The notes: generated from the letters alone by a model not told the origin. Shown: positions 31,201 to 42,640, counted from the stretch's first letter. The stretch: DNA of 64,000 bases from Terfezia claveryi (GCA_015179025.1 WHUX01000076.1:62001-126000), one strand, 5' to 3'. A program made the numbers and translations.

Positions 31201-33826
31201 TAAAAAGGCCTTCCCACCAGTGCCAGTCGTTGAGCAGGAGCAAGAAGCGGAACCAGTGGTAGCCGTGCCTGAACCCGAACCCGAACCCGCACAAGAGGTA
31301 GTCCCACTGCCTAACTCTGATATTATCCCCGAATCTGCACCCGCTGAAGAGCCCGTCCCAGGGTCTATGGTGGAAGAACATCTTACTAAATCAGAGCAGG
31401 GCCATGTCCAAGAGCAGGAGCCAGAGTTAGAAGTCGCAGCCACTATACAGGATTACGGAGGACCTCCTGAGGTAGCAACTGCTGCTGAGGAAGCCGCTGA
31501 GGAAGTCGCCGACGAAGCTGAATTTGCGGATGCAGTTGAGGAAGTCCCGGAGGAGATCGAGCCTACCGCTATAGATCAAGAGGCAATAGCGGCCGTCGTA
31601 GCACCAGAGGAGGCTGTCATACCCGTCCCTCCCTTCGACGATGACGCAATCTCTCCAACAACCGTCCTCCCCATCCCCTCACCGGCAGTACCACTAGTCG
31701 AGCCAACTTCCGACCGCTCTCGCCGGAAATCCCGCCACCACGAAAGAGAATCACCGGAGGAGCGCAATTCCCGCCGGCACCACCGGCGCTCGTCGAAGTC
31801 TACCCATGATCATAATTCGAGTAGGCGCCATAGACACTCCAGTGTTCCAGCTGAACCAGTGGGGTTTAACCTTACTTCCCTAGCTACTACGCTCACTGCA
31901 GTGAAGAGGCTTAGTAGATCTTCGTCCAAGCACCACGGAGGTGAGAGGTCTAGGAGCGTCGCAAATGAGGAAAAGGAACGGCATCACCGGAGCAAAGACG
32001 GTGAGAGGTCTAGAGGTGTGGCAAAAGAGGAGAAAGAACGGCAGCGGGCTAGGAGTCTTGCAAAAGAAGACAAAGAACGGCAACGGGCTAGAAGTCTCGC
32101 AAAAGAAGACAAAGAGCGACAACGTGCCCTTGAAAAAGAACGTCAGCGTGCCCGTGAAAAAGCCGAGAAAGAGCGGATTCGGCAACTTGAAAAGGAAAAA
32201 GAAAAAGAGCGGATTCGGCAATTGGAGAAGGAAGAGCGGCGGCGGCAACGTGAGAAAGAGAAGGAGCAGAAAGAGAAGGAGCAGATTATGGAGACAGAGA
32301 GGTTGGCTAAGGTGAAGGAACAGCAGAGGGTGAAGGAGAGGGAGGCGAGGAAGGCGCAGAAGATGCTCGCTGCTCAACAGCTTCAACAGCAATTACAGCA
32401 GCAACAACAACAAACCCCCCGAGCGAGAGGGTTGAGTTTCTCCGACAAGGAAGGCCACCACAAGCATCAGCGGAGGAAATCCCGCCCCTCGGAAGAAGCA
32501 GCCTTACCCATCGGCGAGCTCCATGAAAAGGAACAACGCCGCGCTAAACGCACCGCAAAGAAAGAAAAGGAAGCTGCCCTCCTTCTCCAGCAAGCAGAGG
32601 AGCAGCGGCTTGCGGAACTTGCTTTACAAGCGCAACTCGAAGCCCAGGAAGAAGCACGGCGGCGGAAAGAGGAGGAAAAGAAGGCCGCGAAGCGCGCGCA
32701 GCGGGCTGCGAAGGAGAGGGCTGCTGCGGAGGCACTACTTCAGGAAGCGGAGGAAAGGGCAAAAATGGAGAAACTTGCGAGGGAGAAGGAGAGGATGGAG
32801 AGGGAAGCAATGAGAAAAGCTGAACTGAAGTCGTTGGAGGCGAAGCGCGTGGAGCAGGAGAGGGAGTTGGAGAGGAGGAGGAGTAAACGGGAAAGTCAGG
32901 ATAAACATGTGCACCAGCAACAGCAACAGCGGAGTGAACGTCATGTGCATGAGACTCAGGAGGAAAAGCTGGCAACAAGAAGACATTCCCATCGGGAATC
33001 AAAGCACTCTTCGAGGCGGTCCTCACAGATCCCAATTTCGCCATTGGCATTGGGGCCAGCTATTTTTGTTCCCCAACCTCCCCAGCGACAACCCCAAGAG
33101 CCAACCACGCCACACCACCCCCTCACCCCTGACGAAATGGCCCGCGCAGAACAGAAACGTTTCCGCCACAAGAAAAGAGGCAGCACTCACGCAGCGCAGA
33201 TTGCCACGCAACCCACTCCGGCTGTATCTAGCAAGAGCGGGAACACGACGCCAAAGCAGAAGAGCCAGTTCCCTGCTGCTATGCCTGTGGAATTTACACC
33301 TGCTACACCGCCGAATAAGGCAGAAGTTCCCAAGACGGAGCGTAGGAAATCGAAGAGAGAGTCCCGCGGACCGAGAGAGGAGGCGACTATGGAGGAGAAA
33401 GCCGCTAAGAAGGCTGCTCGGGCGGCGGAGAAGGAATGGGAGAATGGGAATGTGAAGGGGAAGGACAAGGAGAAGGAGAAGGAGAAGAAGAAGGAGAAGG
33501 GGAAGGGAAAGGAGAAGGAGCAGGAGCGGAAACACTCCACAAAATCCCACCGGGAGGAAAAAGCCGCCCACAGAGCCGCTCGCAAGGCGGACCAGGAATC
33601 AAAATACGAGAAGCTGGAGAAGAAGGGGAAGGAAAAGGAGAAGGAAAAGAGAGATGAAACATCTGAAGAAAAATCCGCCCGCCGCGCAGCGCGAAAGGCA
33701 GAAAATGAGCGGAGAGCTAGTGGTGGGAAGGAGAAGGTGGTTAAGATTCCACGAGAGGAGGCAGTGGTCACGCCTGTGGAGATGAGTCCAGCAAGCGGGT
33801 ATGGATGGGGGTGGAAGCTTTTTTAG
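22299..33826 (+). CDS. Giant low-complexity Lys/Glu/Pro/Ala-rich protein, family not recognised
   Basis: ATG 22299 (context ACAAAGATGA). Firm exons: 22299-22574; about 24109-29897; 29974 to about 30461; 30527-33826. Donors and acceptors at 22574/22896, 29897/29974 (GTGAGT, GCTAAT, TAG) and 30461/30527 fit. Exons 22896-22922 and 23385-23681 (Asp-rich VDVDADAD, then LLARWQDVARRFRERS) are tentative. Next comes either exon 23729-24015 joined to 24109, or a direct jump from 23681 to 24062. Both keep frame, giving about 3,487 or 3,407 residues. The most globular-looking part follows: KKYELFTTEEASGFGLALWDGDGC, then FDMVFGLMERAGKKKK. The rest is Glu/Lys/Arg/Ala coiled-coil or single-helix stretches (24.66-25.06 kb; 31.9-33.7 kb), Pro/Ala/Ser/Thr linkers, SKLKGSS repeats, an acidic Pro-Glu repeat and a poly-Gln patch (32.38 kb). 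It ends GYGWGWKLF. Function unknown; possibly a scaffold. It could be two genes divided near 30.5 kb. Confidence 0.6.
27890..28975 (+). repeat. Tandem SKLKGSSLK...PPVPPIQVEEVKARE repeat in the giant gene
   Basis: About 13 degenerate units, full ones 29 residues (87 nt), each built as SKLKGSSLK, then [AT]SSPAPPVPP, then IQVEEVKARE. Four units between 28490 and 28850 are nearly identical at DNA level, and some are shortened (GLGLKPPTPVEEVKARQ). Basic, Pro-rich and acidic patches alternate with regular spacing. Confidence 0.85.
30827..31006 (+). repeat. Three 60-nt tandem units (PELEPE.AAPELEPEI.LVV)
   Basis: Units start at 30827, 30887 and 30947, each encoding 20 residues of acidic Pro-Glu-Leu pattern, and are nearly identical in nucleotide sequence. 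This marks a recent local expansion within the acidic part of the giant protein. Confidence 0.85.
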
Positions 33827-34499
33827 ATTAGTTTCTGGTTTTTTTATTTGTTTATGGGTTTTTATGGAGAATGTTTTTGTTTGGGGTTGCTACTTGGGTG
33901 TGGTGTTTTTTTTTTTTCTTTAAAGAATCTTGGGGCCCTTTTTTTTTTTGAGTCTGATGGTTACTATTTCACGTCCTTTTAATGATATAACTAACGGGAT
34001 TTTTTTATGTTTACTGTATACATGCATGATTATGCTAGGAAACCGAAATTTGAAACTAGGACGATAATACCATCTATATGCTCCGCGGGGGAGGAGGGGA
34101 TTATACCCAGGTGGGCAATTTTTTGGGGGGCATACATCCAGCTGAGCCTGGTGTAGTATTTTAATTAACTTTTTCTGGGAGAGTAGAAAGGTTTTTCTTT
34201 TTATTTCGTGGGTTTATGATTTTGTGTGGGGAGTAGTTGTGTGTAGTGTGTATGTATCTTTTGGAATTTTTTTTTGTGGAGTGATATAGTATGTGCAGTA
34301 TATATGATTGTTGTTTTAACAATCTTGATTGATGAATTGAAAAGAATTAGAAAAAAACAAAATATGGTTTGGCTAAGGATGTTATATTGTAGGCCTTTGA
34401 ATAGATACAGATAGGCTAGAGAAGGTTGCTTAGGTCTGTATATCAATTTATCATTTATGACCAGAGAGGATATTGCGAGGGGAAATAGAATAGAGTGGA
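33827..34499. other. 3' flank of the giant gene
   Basis: T-rich sequence with several homopolymer T runs (33846, 33908, 33941) that should hold the 3' UTR. No gene seen. Confidence 0.45.
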
Positions 34500-35330
34500 G
34501 CTGAGCTGCTATTCATAGTTTTTGACGCAATGAATGTACGTTACATATACATAATCCCCAAATCTCAAACTCAATAACACTTGCTTGTTCTTGATTATAG
34601 TCCTATCTGAGACACCAGATGGCAGGCTGATATGAGTGATCCCAGGGCGTCTTCTTCCACTGGAACCACAATGTATTGGTCTAAACTGCAATGTCTTGCG
34701 AGCACTGATGCCCTCCTCACGTTTTTAGCCAATACCTCCACAGAAACTTCTCGGACATCAGTTATGTACTGCCTGGGGGGGGATTTACCAAGTCAATATC
34801 TCTAATGAACTTGCTTGTACGGTAATCGGTAATCCTTTTCCTTGTTCTCTACTCTCTTTTTGACAAAATATCAACTTGTGGCCGGGATTTTACAAGGGCA
34901 CTTAGTTATAGAAGAAGTGAAATCCAACGTTTCCACCTTGGGATACCTGAGTTTTATTTCTGGAATCTCCTACCATCTGGATGGCACATTGCTTTTTTGG
35001 ATGTTTTTTTTTTTGGCATGAAGCCACTTTGGGGCTTGTCACAACTGGCGCTGGCGCAGGAAACACATCCAAATAGGATTTTTTTTTTTTCAATAGAACA
35101 TTCATCACTCCAATTGACCTTAAGCCATTGTTCCCCCTCCAATCATTATGTACAACAGCCCAAGCAAGTCTTCTTAACTCCAATCTCGGGCTCCAGAAGT
35201 GGTCTCTGGGCTGCTCACTATATTTTGATGTCTGCCTCTAGCTCTCAGTCGTCTCTGTAGGGTTCTCCGAGACACCTCTCCCATGTTGATAGAAAACTCT
35301 TAACGCCTTTCTGACAAAGCAGTTCATACA
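34500..35330 (-). pseudogene. Tc1/mariner-like transposase remnant
   Basis: Minus strand: near 35260-35190 VSRRTLQRRLRARG (helix-turn-helix-like, as in Tc1 N-termini). Near 35150-35080 EEQWLKVNWSDECSIEKKK, where WSDE would hold the first catalytic Asp. Frames shift repeatedly between these blocks and stops are frequent, so it is inactive. I found no terminal repeats. Assignment rests on these two blocks in the expected order. Confidence 0.5.
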
Positions 35331-35336
35331 ATTGCT

Positions 35337-35786
35337 CTATCTGTCCTTATAGAAGTCTCCCGTGACCTCCCCAGCTCTGTATTTAATTTTGATGTGTGGC
35401 TGGAACGATGGCAGGATCGTCCCCGGTAGCACTGCCAATTTGACCATAACTATCTCCAGCGTCATGGCACTCAGTAGGATAAGCCCGCATCGTAAGAGAT
35501 AATTCGCGACGTCTATTTTCTTCGGCAGTCGCCTTTGCGTGCGTGGGATAGGTTTTGGTGCCATCAAAAAACTCACCAACCCACTCCCCGCTTTGGTTTG
35601 ATTTAGATTTCTGGTTGACGTCTTTTTCCGTCTGGTCAATGGGGCCCTTGAGTTTATCGTTTCTCTTTTGTGTATTTGCTCTTGCCAGTCGGCAGTCGAG
35701 CTTATCTTGCGGTATATAGTGCCCGGATCTGGCAGATTTACTTGCCTCATCTTGAATCCACCCCGGGCTTCCGGGTGGCTCATCAT
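35337..35786 (-). pseudogene. Gypsy gag-pol segment (pre-protease)
   Basis: 149-codon open stretch containing PKPIPRTQRRLPKKIDVANYL and then LILLSAMTLEIV. It resembles the segment found between gag and protease in fungal Gypsy polyproteins (a Pro/Arg stretch, then IDV...L and a leucine-rich block). It lies downstream, in minus-strand order, of the protease at 36.75-37.25 kb, so it must come from another copy. Confidence 0.4.
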
Positions 35787-36039
35787 GGTCCCCTTACTGA
35801 GACCGCATATGAGTAATGAGTTTTTAAGAAAAATTAAAATTAAAATCGCATCTGTTTCGTCCCCAACCTACTCCCATTATAGGGCCAAAGAAACATCCTG
35901 AGGAAGAAGATAAGGCTGGATTTATAAAACCAAGTATCAAAAACTCAAAATGATTTCCAGTCGTAACACTCTCCTACACATCACAGCTCCCCAACCCATG
36001 CACTCCCCTTTACATACATACTGAGAAATCAAAGGCTAT

Positions 36040-36110
36040 AGCAGCCTCTCGGTTGAACAGAACCTCCAGTAAAATTTCTCTTTCCTGCGCAGTAATACCA
36101 TCTTCAATTT
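36040..36110 (-). pseudogene. Gypsy reverse transcriptase N-terminal scrap
   Basis: Minus strand reads ITAQEREILLEVLFNREAAIAF, matching the segment at 39.66-39.76 kb (LDVLFNCEAAIAFDFTQKGVF) that precedes the RT palm in these Gypsy elements. Only this short block is recognisable, and flanking sequence is disrupted. Confidence 0.45.
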
Positions 36111-36749
36111 TCACAAGATGTTAATTGGTCCGCCCGACCCAGTTCGAGACATTAAATAAAGCTTGACAAACGGGAACCGCGATGAGAGAGAAGAGTAGTC
36201 TGACTGGCACCAGGGGTCGTTTGAGAAAAGTGGTATATAGCAGAAGGAGTTTTTGAATGACCAAAGAAGATTACACCGACTGAGGAAGAAGATAATGCTG
36301 AATTTATCAAACCTAAATATCAAACTCAAATGATTTCCAGGCACTTTCATAGCCGCATTGATCTACTTCGTCATGTAGACGTTGTTCTAGAAAGCAACGC
36401 AGCACCCTTACATGAGGGTACATCTCCCCCTTTTTCCGCCTCAGTCCTTGAAATAATACAAAGGAAATACCTCCTCGCGTCATCATATGAGCTTAGTATT
36501 TCCATCTTTTAATGATTCGGATTGAAATTGTCCTTCAGAAAACCTTTTCGACCTTTTTCTCTAACTGTCGACCTTGTCCACCCGGTTCTGGGTGGCCCAT
36601 TATGGCTCCCTTCGTGGCGTAGCTGCGTATGATTGGCGTTTGTCTGTTACCTTCACCGCAGAAGGAGTATTTCTCAAAGAACATGAAACTCGCCTCCAGA
36701 GGTTGCGGTTATTGAAAACGAAGAGAACCAAGGTATCATTGTTAAGGAC

Positions 36750-37253
36750 GAGAGTCCAGTGAAGCTTTGCGCTTGCCGTTTTGCATTTGACAAGACTTCT
36801 AACAAAACTTCCCTCTTGGCTGGTAATCCCAGTGACAAGCTGTGTGCACAACTCCTTCCGTCGCTGAAGTTTTGCACTTTGCCGTTTTGCATTTCTGGGG
36901 ACTTGACAGAAACGGAAGGAGGAACTGCACCGGAGCCTTCGAATAGATGTTGAACGTAGGCTGTGCAGTGGGCTGTGCAGTGTAACGGTCACCTTATGCC
37001 AGACCCCGACCACCCATGTGCTATGCCCTGTGGCCCCTCCAACCGACCAATTAACCTTGACATCTATCGGGATGTTATAATCCCGAACAACGTCTTCTCT
37101 TACCAAATTTTGTTCCGACCCCCCATCTATCAACATCTCCAACGCATTGTCGTTCAAAGCTGCAACACATATTGGACATGCTGCAGCATAAAGTTCCCTG
37201 TCAGCCTCGTTCCGGTATATTCGTGACACCACTGCGTCCATCTTCTTTTCCAC
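36750..37253 (-). pseudogene. Gypsy aspartic protease region
   Basis: Open minus-strand frame from 37253: RRIYRNEADRELYAAACPICVA-like sequence, then MLIDGGSEQNLVREDVV, where DGGS is a retropepsin-like active-site variant of D-S/T-G, then WSVGGATGHSTWVVGVWH, the expected Gly-rich and hydrophobic strands. The C-terminal part after residue about 95 is less clear (QVPRNAKRQ resembles the spacer after protease). It belongs to the same minus-oriented element as the gag at 38.6-38.9 kb. Confidence 0.55.
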
Positions 37254-37259
37254 ACGACG

Positions 37260-38590
37260 TTGGGCTTCCGAAATCCTTGGAACTCTTTTTACCCCTGTAC
37301 ATCGTTGTAGCTTGCGTCCTGTGTGTCAGGACGCACAGTGTATACGGGGGTTCTCAAGCCATGCCCAAAAATCGCGGGTTTGTTCCTATGAAGCTATGAC
37401 AGGACATGGTCCGGATGGAAAAAAGTTTTGAAATTTTGAAAAGCTAAAAAAAAAATGTTGAAAGGAAATATTTTTGAGAGTTTTAGGATAGTTGTTACAT
37501 ACCAGGCTCATAACCCGATGTGTAGGTAGGAGTGGGATCATTGATGAGGATGGATATCGCTTATTGCTTGACTCCACAATCTGGCGCCGTTTATATAGAA
37601 AGAAAAACAGCCATGGGCACTGATACAATAAAAGAAGACGTAACACTCAGAACGAAGCTCAACCCACTCTCTCGTGAGGCAGTCTGAAAGTGTATATGCT
37701 ATCTATTGTCTCTGTTCGACTATGTTGTTGGTTCTCTGAAAATGTGCCCACCAGAACCTCCAACCTTGTGCCTCAATGACCTAACTGACCTAACTATCCA
37801 CTACTTTACAAGACTAGCCTATATATTAGCGCGTCAGCACCTATAACCTATCCGTAACTATATACCTAACATATCCACCACCTCCAGCGCCCAATAACCT
37901 GATTCAAGTACATTTACGTAGCAGGCTGTACCGAAGCCATGCCCAATCCTAAACGTTTGTACTGTTTAGGACCCCCTAGAGTTTGTTTCTTGGAGATCAT
38001 GTCTTAACCCAGCAAATAATGACATCTAGAATAATCTTCCAACGCTGGAGATTACAGGCTGAGCGGTGTGTAGATATCAGCAAAAAACCTAAAAGGGTAT
38101 AATCAGCCCAATCTGTCAATTACCGATGTCATGTTCAACCGATCACCTGAGCAATAGTGACGTCTAAATGGTATGATCTTCTCTCTGAAGCTATCGCTGA
38201 TATGTACGAGGCGGCTAAGCGGATGTCTGTATATCACGAGGTTAATAACTCTAAAACAAAGCAACAATTTCACTCAAATAGCTCGAACTGTATTTCGTGT
38301 TTGAGCAATCACAACTAAACTAAATCATGAACCATAAATATTATTGAAGCGGTGCCATTATAGGTACATATCACGTGCCTTAGCTGGCCAGAGCCGCAAC
38401 CCTCTTTAACGGCCTGCATATTACCGGTGAACTGAACACCATTCTTGTATTGGGCCAATTCCTTGGGAGGCCAGCTACCGCAGGCCAGAATAACTTCCCC
38501 ATCTCAGCCTTGATCAAATTTTCTATCGAAATAGACGCCAGGCATCACCTGAGGAGGCATTTTGTGTACTTCTATCCCGGCTCTCTGGTG
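37260..38590. other. Non-coding retroelement flank with LTR/primer-site-like sequence
   Basis: No gene. At 37494-37589 a TGTTACATACC...CTCCACA segment is followed by TGGCGCCG (37582-37589), the usual form of a Gypsy-type primer site, then CGTTTATATAGAAAG. A diverged relative of that last part occurs near 45870. This may be the end of a plus-oriented LTR, but a second LTR copy was not found. Confidence 0.3.
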
Positions 38591-38599
38591 ATATGAGAT

Positions 38600-38880
38600 T
38601 ATTTAGGACATGGCAGTTGGTGCTTTTCAATGATAATATATGTATTAAACTCAAAACATACCAGACTCTTTCTCCTCCTTTTTTATTTGGTCTTCAAACT
38701 GAGCAACCAATGTGTTTACTGTTTGTTGGGGATCTCGCAACGCTTTGCCAATTTCTTCCCGCAACAGAAAGGGCCTTTTTATTGCCATACCGGTGGACTG
38801 CTTGATGTTGAATACAAAGGCGAACAAGCTTAACCTTTTCATCCTCTGTAAGTCTGACTCTGTAAGTCTGACTCTGGTAC
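38600..38880 (-). pseudogene. Gypsy gag N-terminal fragment
   Basis: Minus strand: LTEDEKVKLVRLCIQHQAVHRYGNK, then after a frame change GKALRDPQQTVNTLVAQFEDQIKKEEKESG. This helical Asp/Glu-Lys block followed by DPQQTV is what I expect at the start of fungal Gypsy gag. Two frames are needed, so it is inactive. Confidence 0.5.
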
Positions 38881-38959
38881 TGCTACCACGGCTTGAAATA
38901 GGTGTTCCGCAGCTTGAAGATGGGCTTAGAATAGGTGGTAGTTGAGGAGTATTTCGATC

Positions 38960-39385
38960 GTGATCAAGTACTGTAATGGATCGCTAGGTTGCCAATAATT
39001 CTTTTACTTCCTTCGCTAAGTGCTTTCCAACTGCCTTCGAACGCTATCCGCTTTCTGGGTAATGAGTACTCACACCCATTGAGGCTGTGAATTTTCCATT
39101 CCAATCACATACCGCTTGCAGATTTAAACGATAGTTCTCCTTCCTCAAGAAGTATGCTCTTTGGACGGTATTTTAGGATTATGATCAAGGCATCAAGGAA
39201 TCCAGTCCTCCAAGGATTCCGATATCTCCTGCAAACACATATTTGCCTCCTTGGGCAACTGCTCTAGCACGACATTGTGTATCAGGCCATTTAACCCACT
39301 CTTTAACTGTCGCTGATATCCAGCTAACGAATCGCCAAAGGTATAATAACCATATTATTCCTTCACCAATATTCAAAGCCACCTA
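38960..39385 (-). pseudogene. PIF/Harbinger-like DDE transposase remnant
   Basis: Minus strand: WVKWPDTQCRARAVAQGGKY and GDIGILGGLDSLMP, then, after a stop, QRAYFLRKENYRLNLQAVCDWNGKF. The pattern (Trp-Pro, Gly-Ile-x-Asp/Gly-Gly-x-Leu-x-Pro, Arg-Lys-x-x-Tyr-x-Leu-Asn-x-Gln-x-Val-Cys-Asp) is that of DDE_Tnp_4/Harbinger nucleases, with the second Asp in VCD. Inactive. Confidence 0.55.
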
Positions 39386-39439
39386 ATCCGGCGGCCCTTT
39401 AACCTACCCTCCCGCTCCCGCCTTAGCCATTGCTTAGTC

Positions 39440-39900
39440 AGTACACAATCAAAGAGAAGAACAAATCTCCGACATCCAAGTCCTCAATTCTTTGTCTTCT
39501 ATTCTGATCAAAGAATTCCTTGTTTGCCTGTCGGCTCTTGATCAATCCTCCGCAGCAGCATCTAAATTTTCTTTCTTCCGTTCTAGCTGCTTCGCATTCC
39601 CTTGTACTAATACGATTCCAGTCAACCATATCCTGTGCGGAGGCTCAATTTCCTCCCTGAAGACTCCCTTCTGCGTAAAATCAAACGCTATTGCTGCCTC
39701 ACAATTGAATAAAACGTCCAACAAAATCTCCCTTTCTTGCGCAGTGCGTCCCCAATTTTCAGACTTCGTATATGTTCCATAGTTAATCTTGACCCCTTTC
39801 GTACATCGGAAAATTTCGGTATTATCCAGCCTTCTTCGTAAAGAGATGTATCGATATTCGACTCGAGAGTCGTGCCAGTTCTGGCACGACTGTCAAACAA
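39440..39900 (-). pseudogene. Chimeric Gypsy fragment: RT N-terminus fused to integrase C-terminus
   Basis: Minus strand 39900-39640 reads RKGSRLTMEHIRSLKI, then LDVLFNCEAAIAFDFTQKGVF and EEIEPPHRIW, the lead-in to RT. At about 39625 it switches to NAKQLERKKENLDAAAED and then RQANKEFFDQNRRQR, the C-terminal tail of integrase. The same tail at 44.23-44.40 kb follows proper integrase sequence. RT palm, RNase H and integrase core are missing between the two parts. Confidence 0.55.
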
Positions 39901-40096
39901 TCGTTCCCATTCAATATGCTTTTTCCTCCAATTGTCATCGCCGGCTGGTTTCGCCTATAACGCCGGGAAACAAAATTTTATGACAAAAATCACGCACACT
40001 TTCCCTAGTAATACCAAAACCCCCTTTAACGCCGTAACCAGATCCCACCTTCTTCCTTACCCTTTCCCTTTCTCCCTTCTCTTATTCCTTCCACAC

Positions 40097-40881
40097 CTAG
40101 CTAGCCAACGATATAGCGGTTAGCTCAATTGGCAGGACGCAATCCTGCCCAAATATAAGCGTAAACGGTGGGTAACCAGTTGAAGCTCGAGTTGTTTCGA
40201 TCGGCCTAAAGTACAAACGGCAAGTTCTTTGTCCAATTCTTTCCAAGCTTAGCAAGTGCGTCAGTGATCTATTGGTGACCTCTTTCCACCATTGCGTTTG
40301 ACTTGGGATGGTACGCGATTCGTGACATTCACGACGCGTATTGTCATAAAATTTCCTGTACCTCCCTTTTGTTTTCTGATCCATTATCGCACACACTTAT
40401 AAAAGCTGACACCCCGAACCTGGTAATCCATTCCAGTACAAAAGCTGCCACCATCTTTGCATTTGCGTTCCGGATCGCTTTTGCCTCTACCCATCTCGTG
40501 AAATCATCCCTCATTTCTAATCCTCTGGAATTCCCTATCTGATATGCCTTGTAACCTCTGCATGGTGGTAAGATAGTGCATGATGCTACCGTACAATTCT
40601 GCCTCCGTAGCTAAAACCTATGTCAGCAACACGCATTTCGATGACCCAACCAAATGAAACTTCCTTAGTTTCACATTAATGGCTTCCAAATCGGCGTCCA
40701 GAGTACTATCAAATTTTCCGAGGCCCATCTCCTCTAGTGAATTCTTTCCCCTTTCGCTCCTTGATAAGCCATCAGGCCCTCCATGCTTGACCCCAGACAT
40801 GTGTTTCACCTCAAAACCACACAGCTTAATCCATGCCAGCGACCTGTGCATAACCGACCCAGGCAAGAGTTTGAGCATCAA
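40097..40881 (-). pseudogene. Gypsy RNase H end plus integrase core
   Basis: 40881-40740: WIKLCGFEVKHMSGVKHGGPDGLSR, the C-terminal end of the RNase H domain. 40600-40540: LYGSIMHYLTT-like residues, then GISDREFQRIRNEG. 40540-40420: AIRNANAKMVAAFVLEW and VCDNGSENK, the second integrase Asp. 40330-40100: YHP...MVERGHQ-like sequence with the third acidic residue, then TGYPPFTLIFGQDCVLPIEL. The integrase zinc-binding domain is missing and frame changes occur. Confidence 0.6.
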
Positions 40882-40999
40882 TCTCGACCAAAAACCTCAC
40901 TCCATATAGATAATTTCATGTTTTTTTTTATGCCTTTAATAAACCTCGGCATTCTACCTTCCCAGAGCCATACCCCTTCTTCACTCCCTTCCAAACCCC

Positions 41000-41200
41000 A
41001 TTTTCATACCTTGCCGGATGTCTTCTTTTCTCGTTCTGCTACGATATATCCACATCCTGCATCTTTTGGCATATGGATAATATCGAACCCAATCTTCTTC
41101 TACATCGCACTGTATAATGTTGGGTGGAGCTCTTCATCAAATTGGTTAAGTTTGCGACGCTCGCCTAACACCAGGAACAGCCTCCTCAAAAATGATCCAT
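41000..41200 (-). pseudogene. Gypsy integrase N-terminal core scrap
   Basis: Minus strand reads RRKLNQFDEELHPTLYSAM, a stop, then KKIGFDIIHMPKDAGCGYIVAERE. This fits the start of the integrase catalytic core (first Asp in FDIIHMP). It lies upstream, in minus-strand order, of the RNase H end at 40.88 kb, so copies are scrambled. Confidence 0.45.
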
Positions 41201-41559
41201 CCGCTAACTTATACCAACTTCTCGATTTAGCCTTAAATGCGCATCATCTACGAATGGTGCGGCTAATCTTCTTCCAAATTCTGCCTTTTTAATCACAGGA
41301 TTGAAAACCTGAACGCCGTTCGTATAACCCTGCGGATGTGTAGTCATATAAAATGCCAATTCAGCGTAATTACTTCCACCAGCTACCAAAATGAGCTTCG
41401 ATGCATCCGGAAAGGCCCCAAAAAGATTAACCACCGCTATGATCTCATGCGTAACAATGTTGCCTACCATTAGGCAGCATAGTCTAAGCACATGAGAATT
41501 CCCAAATGACATCATGTCTGATCCATTTTCCAATATCTTAAGGCTCCCCATTTTATTTT

Positions 41560-41800
41560 CCTCTCTTCTGCTGATACACAAATTCTTGATGAGCTCTCCG
41601 GTCGAAGGGACCAATATGAATCCATCCAGGTAGTGAGATAGCTTGCAAAAGCACCAGTATACTCCCAAGCATTCCAACTCCGATACTGAGTAGTTCTATT
41701 CTGCTGGAGTGAGGCATCGTGAGATAAAGAGGATTGCATGCCTTCGTTTTTCATTATCCGGCTCGGCCTACTGAAGATGTGCGTAACTTCCCGACAGTCT
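41560..41800 (-). pseudogene. Gypsy RNase H fragment
   Basis: Minus strand reads RHAILFISRCLTPAE, a stop, then NYSVSELECLGVYWCFCKLSHYLDG. This is the RNase H block (LTPAE.NYS..ELECLAV...) of Gypsy polyproteins. The stop probably replaces Arg or Gln. Confidence 0.55.
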
Positions 41801-42249
41801 CAGTTTTAAAAATCTGCGTTTAATTTTTTAAATACCGTTATTCTCTGACTGTTGATAGTCAGGAAGGTATCTCTTGATCTTAATCCTTTAATGGCTATTT
41901 TCTTAATATCTGAACAAGGTTAGAGTCCCGAAGATACCGGTAGAGCAACATGCAAAGTCCTTGTTCCGCACACCTTGCATATCGCCCAAGTGTTTTAACT
42001 CGCGAATCCACCCATCCCGCAAGTCCCAAATGCCTTATAAGCTCTGCGATCTCTGCTGGAGAATCGTAGGTATTCGAGGCACTCAGTATCCCCCCATCCC
42101 GCATCCGCTAATGCCCAGTTCTTCTCATATGTGGTTGGAGCTCGATATAGAGGTGTCATGTCATCATTGTCATCATCGCACGCCATTCGCTCTACCTCCT
42201 AACCCTCGCTGCGAACAGCTCTTCTCTCGATCTTACCATATTCAGCCTT

Positions 42250-42640
42250 GTCCGAACAGGAGCATGTTTAAGGGCATGACTAAGAATTCGAAGAATCCAT
42301 AGCGTGTTCGGAAGGCCGTTTTCCATTCGTCACCTTCCTTAATACGTATCTGGTTGAAACAAGCACGAAGGTCGAGGCGTGTGAAATACTTGCATCCACG
42401 GATCTGATTCAGGGTTTCTTCAATGCGGGATTCCGGTCTTTGATCGTGATGTCATTCAGGACCCGATAATCAACACAGAGGCGTAAGGAACCATCCTTTT
42501 TCTTGACAAAATGAATTGGGGAGGCCGCAGAGGAAGAATTGGCTCGAATGAAGGACTTGAGAGATTCTCATCAATCCATTTCCTTACTTTTTGAGTTCGG
42601 AGTCGGACATGGAATACATGCAGCCAAAAGGGGGTTTAGC
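42250..42640 (-). pseudogene. Gypsy reverse transcriptase palm fragment
   Basis: Minus strand reads [20 protein letters not shown] and then ITIKDR in one frame. A second frame gives [20 protein letters not shown], then [26 protein letters not shown] and LVM. These are canonical RT blocks 2-4. The YxDD box is not recognisable downstream. At least one frameshift is present. Confidence 0.65.
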
